Below are positions 9,228 through 18,300 of a stretch of 64,000 bases of DNA, in pieces. Position 1 is the stretch's first letter; the number at the start of each line of letters is the position of its first letter. Source of the stretch: Actinomadura nitritigenes (GTDB lineage: Bacteria > Actinomycetota > Actinomycetes > Streptosporangiales > Streptosporangiaceae); NCBI RefSeq assembly GCF_017573545.1, contig NZ_JAGEOK010000031.1, positions 1-64,000 on the forward strand, read 5' to 3'. Made by a program: the position numbers and the translations under genes. The notes under the pieces were generated by a model. The model saw only the letters and a list, made by a program, of their open reading frames with translations. It had not been told where the DNA came from and did no database searches.

Positions 9228-9992
9228 ATGGCGACCCAGATCACCGCGGACGAGGTACGGATCGACGTCGGGGAGCCGGCGCCGATGAACGCGTACCTGG
9301 CCCGCCCGTCCGGCCCCGGCGCGCACCCGGCGGTCCTCGTCTGCTCCGAACTGTGGGGCCTGACGGACCAGGTCCGCGACATCGCCCGCCAGGTCGCCGA
9401 GCTCGGCTTCGTCGCCATCGCGCCGAACCTCTACCACCGCTCCGGCCCCGAGACCGCGTCCGGCTTCGCCGAGAGCGACGCCAACCGCACCCGCGCCTTC
9501 GACCTCCTCGGCCGCCTCACCCGCGACGACGTGGAGGCCGATCTGCGCGCCTGCGTCGCCCACGCCCGCGAGCACGCGGACGCCACCGAGAAGACCGGCG
9601 TCCTCGGCTTCAGCCTCGGCGGCCACATCGCCTTCTTCGCCGCCACCCGCCTCGACCTCGCCGCCGCCGCGATCTACTACCCCGGCTGGCTCCCCGTCGC
9701 CGGCACCGCCCTCAGCCGTCCGGAACCCCTGCTGGACGACACCCCCGCCATCGCGTCCCGCGACGTCCGCACGCTCATGTTCTTCGCCGAACTCGACCAC
9801 GTCATCGACGCGGCCCAGCGGGACCAGATCAGCGCCGCCCTGGAGTCGGCGGGCGTCCGCCACGAGGAGATCGTCTACCCGGGCGCGCGGCATGCCTTCT
9901 TCTTCCCGGGCCGCGAACCCTACGACGCCTCCGCCGCCGAGGACTCCTGGACTCGCGTCCGCACCCTCTTCGCCACCGAACTCGCTCAGTAG
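9228..9992 (+). CDS. dienelactone-hydrolase-family protein
   Basis: A 254-aa alpha/beta hydrolase of the dienelactone hydrolase family. Motifs are CSELWGLTDQVRD near residue 45, the nucleophile elbow GFSLGG and the terminal catalytic His in YPGARHAFF. The nucleophile is Ser rather than the Cys of classical dienelactone hydrolases (GxCxGG), so the substrate may be an ester instead of a dienelactone. The ATG at 9228 is preceded by GGGGG. No signal peptide. Its neighbours give no pathway. It ends just before a long repeat region. Confidence 0.82.
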   Translation: MATQITADEVRIDVGEPAPMNAYLARPSGPGAHPAVLVCSELWGLTDQVRDIARQVAELGFVAIAPNLYHRSGPETASGFAESDANRTRAFDLLGRLTRDDVEADLRACVAHAREHADATEKTGVLGFSLGGHIAFFAATRLDLAAAAIYYPGWLPVAGTALSRPEPLLDDTPAIASRDVRTLMFFAELDHVIDAAQRDQISAALESAGVRHEEIVYPGARHAFFFPGREPYDASAAEDSWTRVRTLFATELAQ

Positions 9993-10126
9993 GGGCTCCT
10001 GGGCGCTGCTCTTCGCTTTCGGCTGTTGGAGTCGAGCGGAGGGTCATTAGGACGGCACCGGAGCGGCCGCACTGGCGCGCGAGCAACGCCACGCCGAGAC
10101 CCGGAGCTACGGGGCACGGAGCATCC

Positions 10127-10354
10127 GGGGCACGGGGCTGCGGGGCACGGGGCTGCGGGGCACGGGGCTGCGGGGCGCGGGGCTGTTGGGCGCGGGGGAC
10201 GGAGCATCCGGGGCGCGAGACCCGGGCTGCGGGGGCAGGGCGCGGAGCGCGGAGCATCGTGGCGCGGGACGCGGGGACGGAGCATCCGGGCGCGAGACCC
10301 AGGCTGCGGGGGGCAGGGCGCGGAGCGCGGAGCATCGTGGCGCGGGGCACGGAG
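10127..10354. repeat. GC-rich direct repeats: 15-bp units, then two 78-bp units
   Basis: A 15-bp unit, GGGGCACGGGGCTGC, runs three times from 10127 to 10171, followed by a variant copy to 10186. Two longer units of about 78 bp start at 10201 and 10279; both begin GGAGCATCCGGG and share GCGCGGAGCGCGGAGCATCG. The stretch from 9993 to 10421 contains no credible gene. The strand asymmetry (G-rich on the plus strand) could favour G-quadruplex or R-loop formation. Confidence 0.85.
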
Positions 10355-10421
10355 CATCGGGGTGCGGAGTACACGGAGCGCGGGGCAGCGGGGGCACAGG
10401 CATAAGGGCATCGGGGCGTAG

Positions 10422-10616
10422 GGGCCCAGAGGCGGTGGGGGCGGCGCTGGCGTACGGGGCCGCCCCTCCAAAGTCAAGGGCGCCTTCGGCGTCGCTTCGC
10501 GATGGACTTCGTCCACCCTTGACTTTGGAGCCTCTGCGGCCCCTGAGGCAGCGTTAGGGGCAGGCTCCGCCTGCCCCGCCCTGGTCGCGCCGCCCCCACC
10601 GTCCGCCCACGTAAGG
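10422..10616 (+). repeat. left arm of a 195-bp inverted repeat flanking the DUF222-HNH gene
   Basis: This segment is the reverse complement of 12271-12465, with four mismatches in 195 positions and no gaps by direct alignment. It contains its own perfect 15-bp inverted repeat, CTCCAAAGTCAAGGG (10466-10480) with CCCTTGACTTTGGAG (10516-10530). It lies downstream of the HNH-endonuclease gene. Confidence 0.95.
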
Positions 10617-10853
10617 GAAGACCGGGAGATGGAGAGACCGGCCGCCGAGCCCGCTGGTGAGGCCATCCGGTGATTTCCCAGGGGTGATTCGGAGGGTTCG
10701 GCAGCGCTCGGCTCGCTCATTAGAGCAACCCGGTACGGATTACTAGTGCACGGGTGTGGTCACCGGCAGCGTTGGAAGACAGGCGGCAGGGCAGACGCCC
10801 GCGCCGGTGGCGCGGGCGTGCGTGTACCCGGTGTGGCGGTGTGCAAGTGGTGA

Positions 10854-12128
10854 TCAAGCGGCCCAGTCGAGGGCGGGGTTGTCGGGCGGGCCGATGCTGC
10901 CCGGTGGTCCGACCCCCCTCTTGTCTCGCGCGTCGGCTGGTGGGAGTAGTCGGTAGATGTACCGCCCGTCGTGATCCTTGCGGATCTGGATCTGGTCGGG
11001 GTTGGTGTGCTTGAACCGGTTGTGCCATCCGCAGGCGAGTGCGAGTTGATCGATGTCGGTGGGCGATCGTCCGAGCGCCCATCCGTGGACGTGGTCCACT
11101 TCGCACAGTGTTCCGGGGACTTCGCATCCGCGTACCGCGCAGGAGGGGTAGAGCGTTTCCAGCACCTGTCGTTGTGCGGCGGAGGCGAATCGTTCCCGGT
11201 ATCCCAGGTAGAGCGGGGTGTTTCCGCGGCCGAGGAGCAGGGGTGAGACTCCGGCCGAGAAGGCGATGCGTCGTGCCTGGGCGGCGGGGATCGGGGTGCC
11301 GTCGGTGAGGCGGGCCGGGGCGTTGCCCCCGGTGAGCGTCTCCAGGTCGCAGATCACGGTGACCTTGGACGCTTTGTGTCCGCCCGACAGCACGCAGGAG
11401 AGGGCGGCTGCGGTGCGTTCGGGGAGGTCGCGGCGGTCGTCGGGGCCGGCCGGCTTGGCCAGCGGCGCCAGGGTGCCGTCCCAGATCGCGGCGTCCTCAG
11501 GGTTCAGCCACCCTTTGACGTACCGGCCGCCGTCCAGCGAACGGGTGGTCGTGAGCCATGACTTGTCGTAGCCGCGTTTGGTGTCCTGGTCGGGGGCGTC
11601 TTCGGTGTCGTCGCGGTCGGCGATGAGGTCGCGGATGCGGCGCCCGAACGCGGCGACCTTCCCGGCGGAGAACCCCTGGTCGACGAAGCCGAGCAGTGTT
11701 GTCTCCGCCTCGGCGCAGTCGGTGTCGTCCAGGCGCGAGACCGAGTCGGCGACCGTGACGGCGTAACCGTAGGACAGGTCACCGGAGGCTAGCTGGGCGC
11801 AGACCTCGGGCAGGCGACGCCGCTGCCGGGCGAGAGTGAGGCGCTCCTTGGCGCGGTTGTCGCGCATGCCGAGCCGGGACCGCAGCCATGCTTGGGTGGA
11901 GGGATATCCCCACCGGGCCTGCTCTTTGGTGGCGTCGACTCGGCCGATGAATGCGGCGAGCGCGCTTTCCTGCTTATCGGAGGCGGCCACGAGGGTTTCG
12001 GTGAGCTCCAGGCATGCCGCAGGAGATTCCGGAGCCTCGCGGGCGGCCAGCTCGGCGGCGATCATCGCAGCGGCGTTCACCAATTCCATGGTGGACGCCT
12101 CGTTGAGATCGACCGTGACCGAATGCAT
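10854..12128 (-). CDS. DUF222 and HNH-endonuclease domain protein (13E12-repeat type)
   Basis: A 424-aa protein with an N-terminal DUF222 helical domain and a C-terminal HNH nuclease. The HNH region reads CAVRGCEVPGTLCEVDHVHG, with the DH pair and the later LACGWHNRFKH supplying metal ligands and the His general base; the Cys residues may bind a structural zinc. Such proteins form the REP13E12-type repetitive family of actinobacteria; their biological role is not established. On the minus strand TATACT (12140-12135) lies six bases before the ATG, consistent with leaderless transcription. The gene is enclosed by near-identical 195-bp inverted repeats, and its GC content appears lower than its neighbours, suggesting acquired DNA. 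Confidence 0.9.
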   Translation of the reverse strand: MHSVTVDLNEASTMELVNAAAMIAAELAAREAPESPAACLELTETLVAASDKQESALAAFIGRVDATKEQARWGYPSTQAWLRSRLGMRDNRAKERLTLARQRRRLPEVCAQLASGDLSYGYAVTVADSVSRLDDTDCAEAETTLLGFVDQGFSAGKVAAFGRRIRDLIADRDDTEDAPDQDTKRGYDKSWLTTTRSLDGGRYVKGWLNPEDAAIWDGTLAPLAKPAGPDDRRDLPERTAAALSCVLSGGHKASKVTVICDLETLTGGNAPARLTDGTPIPAAQARRIAFSAGVSPLLLGRGNTPLYLGYRERFASAAQRQVLETLYPSCAVRGCEVPGTLCEVDHVHGWALGRSPTDIDQLALACGWHNRFKHTNPDQIQIRKDHDGRYIYRLLPPADARDKRGVGPPGSIGPPDNPALDWAA

Positions 12129-12194
12129 GGGTTAAGTATATCGATTGGGGGTGGTCTTCGCGCTGAGAAAGGGGGCTATTTTTGTTGCCTGGGG

Positions 12195-12220
12195 GATAGG
12201 TATAGCTGGGTATACCTATC
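12195..12220. promoter_or_regulatory. 10-bp perfect inverted repeat upstream of the DUF222-HNH gene
   Basis: GATAGGTATA (12195-12204) and TATACCTATC (12211-12220) are perfect complements separated by six bases. The site lies about 65-90 bp before the start of the minus-strand HNH gene, in unusually AT-rich DNA inside the inverted-repeat cassette. It could be an operator, or a recognition site for the encoded nuclease. Confidence 0.6.
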
Positions 12221-12270
12221 TTTCTCTGTGTGGTTCGACTTAACGCCAATTCATATTTCGCGCCAGTTCT

Positions 12271-12465
12271 CCTTACGTGGGCGGACGGTGGGGGCGGCGC
12301 GACCGGGGCGGGGCAGGCGGAGCCTGCCCCTAACGTTGCCTCAGGGGCCGCAGAGGCTCCGAAGTCAAGGGTGGACGAAGTCCATCGCGAAGCGACGCCG
12401 AAGGCGCCCTTGACTTTGGAGGGGCGGCCCCGTACGCCAGCGCCGCCCCCACCGCCTCTGGGTCC
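12271..12465 (-). repeat. right arm of the 195-bp inverted repeat
   Basis: Inverted copy of 10422-10616, four mismatches and no indels. The inner 15-bp palindrome seen in the left arm is broken by one substitution here (CTCCGAAG instead of CTCCAAAG). It lies upstream of the HNH gene and ends about 180 bp before the NUDIX gene. The intervening 12466-12645 is pyrimidine-rich with repeated TTCCGCCTCCCGG-like segments and no gene. Confidence 0.95.
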
Positions 12466-12645
12466 TATGTCCGAGAGCTTGGGACACCCCGTCTCCGCAT
12501 CCCCTCTTCGTTACCCCGGGTTCCGCCTCCCGGTTCCCGCTCTCCGGTTTCCGCCTCCCGGCTTCCGCCCCGAGTTTCCAGCCTCCATCCCCGGCTTCCG
12601 GCGTCTTAAATTTTGTACTTTGAAGAGGCGCGGTCTTGCAGAAGC

Positions 12646-13524
12646 ATGTTGAGTATGGAGACGGATGGCCTGAAGGCATCGATGGCCGGCGGTGAGCGGG
12701 ACGTCCCGTCGGAGATCTGGCGCACCCAGAGTTTCCGGCGCTGGTACACCGCGCAGTGCGACGCAGGCAATGTGGTGCTCGGTGCTAGGCCCGTGTGGAC
12801 GTCACCCATCGACGGTGAATCGGGCGCGGTGTTCTTCTGGGCGCTGCATGTGCGGATGCATGTCGCCGCCGAGAACATGACGAAGGACAACGAGATCGTC
12901 ATCTCCCGGCCGGACGTCTCTGTGGTGGCCCTCTACCGCCCTGGTCCGTCATTGGACGAGACGACGGTCGTGCTCGTCCGGGAGTTCCGCAGTTCTGCTT
13001 CGACGCCCGACGGGTACGTGCACGAACTGCCCGGCGGCTCGTCTCCGGACGAGGCGACTGATCCCAGGGAAGCGGCTGATCCCATCGAGGCGGCTGGCCC
13101 CGTCGAACACGTCGGCGTGGCGTTGCCTGTTGAGCCGTTGGCCCAGGCGGTCGACGAGTTGGCGGAGGAGACCGGCCTGCGGGTCGACGCCAGTCGCTTC
13201 CGCGCGCACGGAAGCCGCCAGGTCGCCGCGACCGTGTCCGCGCATCACGTTCATCTCTTCTCCGCTGAGATCACTGACGACGAGCTGGCCTGGTTGCGGA
13301 CGCAGCGAGACCGTCCGCACGGTGTGGACGGCGATTCCGAGCGGACCTGGGTGGAGATCGCGACCTTCGGTGAGATCCGTGCGGCACGGCTCGTCGATTG
13401 GGCCACGCTGGGCATGCTCACCCAGGCGCTCACCCAGGCGCTCACCCAGGCGCTCACCCAGGCGGTCACCCAGGCGGTCACCGAGGGGCGGTCAAGCCGT
13501 ATCCCGGCGGAGGAGACAAGCTGA
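12646..13524 (+). CDS. NUDIX-hydrolase-like protein with repeat insertions
   Basis: A protein of about 292 aa related to NUDIX hydrolases (nucleoside-diphosphate-linked substrates). The conserved segment runs VLVREFRSS, HELPGGSSPDE and AVDELAEETGLRVD. The Nudix box is split by a Pro/Ala/Glu-rich insert of about 30 residues containing DPREAADPIEAAGPVE, and the usual Arg of the REL motif is Asp, so activity is uncertain. The C-terminus carries a four-residue repeat (LTQA four times, then VTQA). Start choice is weak: ATG 12646, ATG 12655 and TTG 12613 all lack a convincing ribosome binding site. Four TGAAA-type repeats begin at its stop codon. Confidence 0.65.
   Translation: MLSMETDGLKASMAGGERDVPSEIWRTQSFRRWYTAQCDAGNVVLGARPVWTSPIDGESGAVFFWALHVRMHVAAENMTKDNEIVISRPDVSVVALYRPGPSLDETTVVLVREFRSSASTPDGYVHELPGGSSPDEATDPREAADPIEAAGPVEHVGVALPVEPLAQAVDELAEETGLRVDASRFRAHGSRQVAATVSAHHVHLFSAEITDDELAWLRTQRDRPHGVDGDSERTWVEIATFGEIRAARLVDWATLGMLTQALTQALTQALTQAVTQAVTEGRSSRIPAEETS
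13417..13476 (+). repeat. 12-bp in-frame tandem repeat inside the NUDIX gene
   Basis: CTCACCCAGGCG is repeated four times exactly (13417-13464), followed by GTCACCCAGGCG. It encodes Leu-Thr-Gln-Ala units near the C-terminus. Because the unit is a multiple of three, copy-number change alters length but not frame. Confidence 0.95.
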
Positions 13525-13560
13525 AACCGGCTGAAACCGCGGTGAAAGCGTCCTGAAGGC
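13522..13560 (+). promoter_or_regulatory. SARP-like direct heptad repeats upstream of the ABC exporter genes
   Basis: TGAAACC (13522), TGAAACC (13532), TGAAAGC (13543) and TGAAGGC (13554) are spaced 10, 11 and 11 bases, i.e. on one helix face. CAGAGT (13570-13575) follows at nine bases and may be the -10. SARP-family activators bind heptads with 11-bp periodicity about 8 bp before the -10, and a BTAD/SARP-type regulator is encoded two genes away. Binding is inferred. Confidence 0.5.
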
Positions 13561-13582
13561 GGGCGGGCGCAGAGTCGGCGGC

Positions 13583-14608
13583 ATGACGACGAAACCGGCG
13601 CAGACGGCCATCGAGGTGGCCGGGCTGCGGAAGAAGTTCGGAGACAAGGTCGTGCTCGACGGGCTCGACTTCGAGGTGCCCCGGGGGACGGTCTTCTCGC
13701 TGCTGGGGCCGAACGGCGCGGGCAAGACCACGGCGGTGCAGATCCTGTCCACGCTGATCGGCGCGGACGGCGGGCAGGCGCGGGTCGCGGGCCGCGACGT
13801 CGCGCGGGACCCCGAAGGGGTGCGGCGCGCGATCGGCGTGACGGGCCAGTACTCGGCGGTGGACGGCCTCCTGACCGGCCGCGAGAACCTGATCCTGATG
13901 GCCGACCTGTACCGGCTCGGCCGCGCGGAGGGGCGGCGGCGCGCCGATGACCTGCTGGAGCGGTTCGACCTGGTGGAGGCGGGCGGGAAGCTCGCGTCCA
14001 CCTACTCCGGCGGCATGCGGCGCAAGCTCGACATCGCGATGACGCTGGTCGGCGACCCGCAGATCATCTTCCTGGACGAGCCGACGACGGGACTGGACCC
14101 GCGCAGCCGCCGGGCGATGTGGGACCTGGCGCGGGGCCTGGTGGCCGCCGGCGTGACGATCTTCCTGACGACCCAGTACCTGGACGAGGCGGACCGGCTC
14201 GCCGACCGGATCGGCGTGCTGAACGGCGGCCGACTGGTCGCGGACGGCACGTCCGAGCAGCTCAAGCGGATGGTGCCGGGCGGGCACGTGGTGCTGCGGC
14301 TGGCCGGCCCGGACGGCTTGGACGCGGCGGCGCGGGTGCTGCCGGTGTCGGCGCGCGACGACGAGGCGCTGACGCTCCAGGTGCCGAGCGACGGCGGCGT
14401 CCGGTCGCTGCGGGTGCTGCTCGGCCGCCTGGAGGACGAGGCGATCGAGGTGGAGGAGTTCTCCGTCCACACCCCCGATCTGGACGACGTGTTCCTCGCC
14501 CTCACCGGCGACGCTCCGGACGGCCCGGGTGCGCCAAGCGGCACGGAGAACCCAGGCGCCTCCACCGACATCACGCAGGACGACGACCGGAAGGCGGCTT
14601 CGCGATGA
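13583..14608 (+). CDS. ABC transporter ATP-binding protein, daunorubicin-resistance (DrrA) type
   Basis: A 341-aa ATPase energising an exporter, partner of the permease encoded immediately downstream. Walker A is GPNGAGKTT (about 47-55), the signature is YSGGMRRKLDIA, Walker B is IIFLDEPTTGLDPRSRR, and the switch His is replaced by Gln in FLTTQYLDEA, as is common in DrrA-type proteins. The C-terminal 80 residues form the DrrA-type accessory domain, then a Pro/Gly-rich tail. Its stop overlaps the permease start (ATGA), so translation is coupled. SARP-like repeats upstream suggest regulation by the convergent regulator. The substrate is unknown: drugs or lipids are exported by relatives. Confidence 0.9.
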   Translation: MTTKPAQTAIEVAGLRKKFGDKVVLDGLDFEVPRGTVFSLLGPNGAGKTTAVQILSTLIGADGGQARVAGRDVARDPEGVRRAIGVTGQYSAVDGLLTGRENLILMADLYRLGRAEGRRRADDLLERFDLVEAGGKLASTYSGGMRRKLDIAMTLVGDPQIIFLDEPTTGLDPRSRRAMWDLARGLVAAGVTIFLTTQYLDEADRLADRIGVLNGGRLVADGTSEQLKRMVPGGHVVLRLAGPDGLDAAARVLPVSARDDEALTLQVPSDGGVRSLRVLLGRLEDEAIEVEEFSVHTPDLDDVFLALTGDAPDGPGAPSGTENPGASTDITQDDDRKAASR

Positions 14609-15381
14609 CCGCGCTCTCCCAGGTGGCGGCGGACTCGGCGACGATGCTGCGCCGCAACCTCCGGCACGCGCTGCGCTACCCGGCGCTGTCGTTCAGCTCG
14701 ATCATGACGCCGATCCTGTTCCTGCTGCTGTTCGTGGGCGTGTTCGGCAAGGCGCTCGGCAAGGGCGTCGGCGGCGTCGACTACATCGACTACGTGACGC
14801 CGGGGATCATCCTGATGGCGGTGGCGTCGGGCTGCATGTCGCCGTCCGTGGCGGTCGCGGTGGACATGACGGAGGGCGTCATCACCCGGTTCCGCACGAT
14901 GCCGATCGCGCGGTCGTCGCTGCTCACCGGGCATGTCGCCGGCAGCATGATCCAGACGCTGACCAGCCTGGTGCTGGCGGTGCTGGCGGCGGTCGCGATG
15001 GGCTACCGGCCGGACGCGGGGCTCGGCGGCTGGCTCGCCGCGGCGGGCCTGATGGTGCTGCTGACGTTCGCGCTGACCTGGTTCGCGGTGGCGCTGGGGC
15101 TGCTGGCGAAGGGCCCGGAGGGGGCGAGCAACTCGCCGCTGATCATCCAGTTCCTGCCGTTCCTCGGCAGCGCGATCGTCCCGCCGGACTCGATGCCGGC
15201 CGGGGTGCGGTGGTTCGCGGAGTACCAGCCGTTCACCCCGATGATCGAGGCGCTGCGGAAGCTGCTGATGGGCCGGCCCGCGGGGCATGACACGGCGGTC
15301 TCGATCGCCTGGTGCGCGGGCGTCGCGGTGGTCGGCTACCTGTGGGCGAAGTGGCTGTTCAACCGCGATCCGTCGCGCTGA
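14605..15381 (+). CDS. ABC-2 type transporter permease, DrrB type
   Basis: A 258-aa membrane permease of the ABC-2 family, forming the channel with the preceding ATPase. Six hydrophobic segments are visible, starting with PALSFSSIMTPILFLLLFVG. The family-typical amphipathic segment FRTMPIARSSLLTGH lies in the first half and FLPFLGSAIVPPDSMP before the last helix. Start ATG 14605 overlaps the previous stop by four bases. The 3' end overlaps the convergent regulator gene by 23 bp (15359-15381), so transcription of the two could interfere. Confidence 0.9.
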   Translation: MTALSQVAADSATMLRRNLRHALRYPALSFSSIMTPILFLLLFVGVFGKALGKGVGGVDYIDYVTPGIILMAVASGCMSPSVAVAVDMTEGVITRFRTMPIARSSLLTGHVAGSMIQTLTSLVLAVLAAVAMGYRPDAGLGGWLAAAGLMVLLTFALTWFAVALGLLAKGPEGASNSPLIIQFLPFLGSAIVPPDSMPAGVRWFAEYQPFTPMIEALRKLLMGRPAGHDTAVSIAWCAGVAVVGYLWAKWLFNRDPSR

Positions 15382-18300
15382 CCCAGACGTCCAGCGCCGC
15401 GCGGGCGGCGGTCCGCAGCCCGTCCCGGCCGAGGCCGGCGTAGGCCGACACCGCGTCGGCGTACGCCGGCCCGTCGGCGTCCTGGGCTGCGCGGCGGACG
15501 GCGGCCGGGGCCATCGTCGGCTGGAACGTCCGGACGAAGTTCAGCCGCTCGGCCAGGGCGATCATCCGCGCGGCGCGCGCCCGGTCGCCGCCGCGGGCGA
15601 GGTCCACCATGGCGAGGGCCACCAGGATCCCGCCCTGGACGGGCAGGTCCATGAAGAACGCCGGCACCGGCAGCGGCGGGTCGGCCAGCAGCGCCGCGAG
15701 CTTGGCGGGGAGCCCGGCGACGACGTCCGGGACGAGGTCGAGCCGGCCGTGCCGGGCGTGCGCGACGACCGCGGCGATGTGCGTCTCCAGCGTCCAGGGG
15801 TCGAACTCGGGCTCGACGGACGGGTCCGCGTCGTGCTTCAGCCGGCCGACGGCCTCCCGCCACAGCCGCAGCCCGGTGCCGGTGTCGCCGCGCCCGAACG
15901 CGAGTTCGGCGCGGGCGCCGAGGTCGAAGGAGGCGGTGCCGTACGAGTCCTCGGGCCCGTGGGTCAGGGACCGGTCGAGCCAGCGTTCCGCCTCGTCGTG
16001 CTCGCCGAGGTGGAGGTTGACGCCTGCGATCGCCCAGTGCAGCCCGAACATGTCCCGCCAGCCGTGGCGCTCCATCAGCCGCAGCGCGGCCAGCAGGTGC
16101 GTCAGGGCGAGTTCGCTCTCGTCGACCTGCATGAGCAGCTCGCTGAGCCGGGAGTGGGCGGCGAGCCCGACCCAGGGGGTGACCGGGGCCTCGATCGCCT
16201 TCAGCGCGACCTCGGTGGCGGCGAGCGCCCCCTGCAGGTCGCCGTTCCGTTCGAGAACGTATCCGGCGAGGACGTCCGCGATGCCGGCGAGGAGGGGCGC
16301 GTCGCTCGCGCGCATCTCGTCCAGGACGGTGGAGTCCTTCGCGAAGATCTCGGGCGCGGACCGGATGACGAGCGCTATCGCGCCGCCCAGCGTGGACGGC
16401 GACGGCGGCGGCAGGCGCCGCAGCGCCACCAGCGTGCGCGTGATCTGCGGGCCCTTCAGCACCAGCGAGATCATGGAGCAGAGGGCGAGGGCCGTCCGGG
16501 CCGTGGCGACCTGCGCGGGCTCCGGCCGGAACATGGTCAGCGCGCCCGACGCCTCCCCGGCGAGCGCGGACAGCCGGGTGAAGGCGGACTCGATCGTCCA
16601 GAGCGCCCCGAGGACGGCCGTGACGGCCGCGACCGTCGGGCCGTCACTGCGGGCGAGCCCGTACCGGAGGGCCTGCTGGAGGTTGTCCTGCTCGGCCCGG
16701 ACGAGGTCGATCGTGTCGAACGGCTCGGCGTCGAAGAGCCGCTCGTGGTGCGCCGTCCCGAACTCGCGCGCCCAGGCGAGCAGCCCGTCGACGGCCCGTT
16801 CCGTCTCGCCGGCCTCCTCGCGGTACGCGGCGCTGAACTCGCGGACGCTCTCCAGCATCCGGAAGCGGGCGCCGGCGCCGGTGTCGGTGACGACGAGCAG
16901 GGACTGGTCGGCGAGGTCCTCCAGGACCTCCAGGACGCCGTCGCCGACGAGGTGGCGGGCGGCGCCGGCGGTGAACCCGCCGGGGAAGACCGACAGCGCC
17001 CGCATCGCGGCCCGCGACCGCGGGGTGAGCAGGGTCCAGCTCCAGTCGACGACCGCGTGCATGGTGCGGTGCCGGGCGGGGGCGTCGCGGGCGCCGCCGC
17101 GCAGCAGCGCGAACCGGTCGTCGAGCCGGCGCGCGATCTCCGCCACCGACATGATCCGCACGCGCGCCGCCGCCAGCTCCACGGCGAGGGGCAGTCCGTC
17201 GAGGTGCCGGCACAGCTCCCGGACCCGCTCGCGGGGCAGCTCGGCGTTCGGGCGGGCGGCGCGGGCGCGCTGCTCGAACAGCTCGGCGGCCGTCGCCTCG
17301 TCCAGCTCGGGCAGCGGGTACACCGTCTCCGACGACAGCCCGAGCGGCGCCCGGCCGGTGGTGAGGACGCGCAGGTCGCGGGTCATCGAGACGAGCGCGC
17401 CGACCAGGTCGGCGGCCGCGGACACGACGTGCTCGCAGTTGTCCAGCACGAGCAGCGCCGGACCGGGGCCGAGGGCGTCGGCGATCCCGGCGACCTCGTC
17501 GGCGGGCCCGGCCATCAGGGCGGACGCGTGCCGCGCCTCGCCAACGCCGAGGGCGGACGCGACCTCGCCCGCGACGTCGCCGTCCGGCGCGACGCCGGCG
17601 AGCGGGACGACGTGCACCGTCCGCTGCTCGGCCTCCCGCGCGACGGCGTGCGCGAGCCGGGTCTTGCCGAGGCCGCCCGTCCCGACGATCGAGGTGACGC
17701 GGGAGGTGCGCAGCAGGCCGAGGACATTCGCGATGTCCGCGGCGCGGCCGAGCAGCGGGTTCGGGTCGTGGACGATGCCGCGCCGCACGACGGGCACGGC
17801 GTCGGCGTCGGTGCCGCCGGCGGTGTCGGCGGCGGTGTCGCGCAGCAGCTCCCGGTGGACGGCGCGCAGCGCCGGGCCGGGATCGCTGCCGAGCTGGTCG
17901 CGGAGGGCACGGCGGTAGGTCTCGAACCGCGCCAGCGCGGCGGGCGGCCCGGCGGTCGCGGCCTCGCTGCGCAGCAGTTCGGCGAGGATCTCCTCGTCGT
18001 GCGGGTGCTCGGCGGCGAGGGCGGTGAGCGGGCCGGCCGCCTCCCCGTGGCGGCCGAGCCGGGAGAGCGCCAGCGCGCGGCCGCGGACGAGGTCGCGGTA
18101 GGTCCGGGCGCGGTCGGCGCGCAGCAGCGAGAGCGGGTCGTCGCCGGACGCGTCGGGCGGGCCGTCCCAGAGCGCGAGCCCGTCCTCGGCGTGCGCGAGC
18201 GCGGCGGCGTGGTCGCCTTCGCGGGCGCTGCGGGCGCTCCTGGACGCGCCGGCCAGCACGGCGGACGCGTCCACGGCCGGTTCGTCGAGCCCGAGCCGGT

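Noticed and set aside
10127..10403. Open frames encoding GlyAla/ArgGly or ProArg repeats
   Set aside because: They only translate the tandem DNA repeats, differ in every frame and have no start signals; treated as repeat DNA.
10422..12465. Classical insertion sequence with transposase
   Set aside because: The only gene between the arms has an HNH nuclease with DUF222, not a DDE or serine transposase, and no target-site duplication could be confirmed from the window alone.
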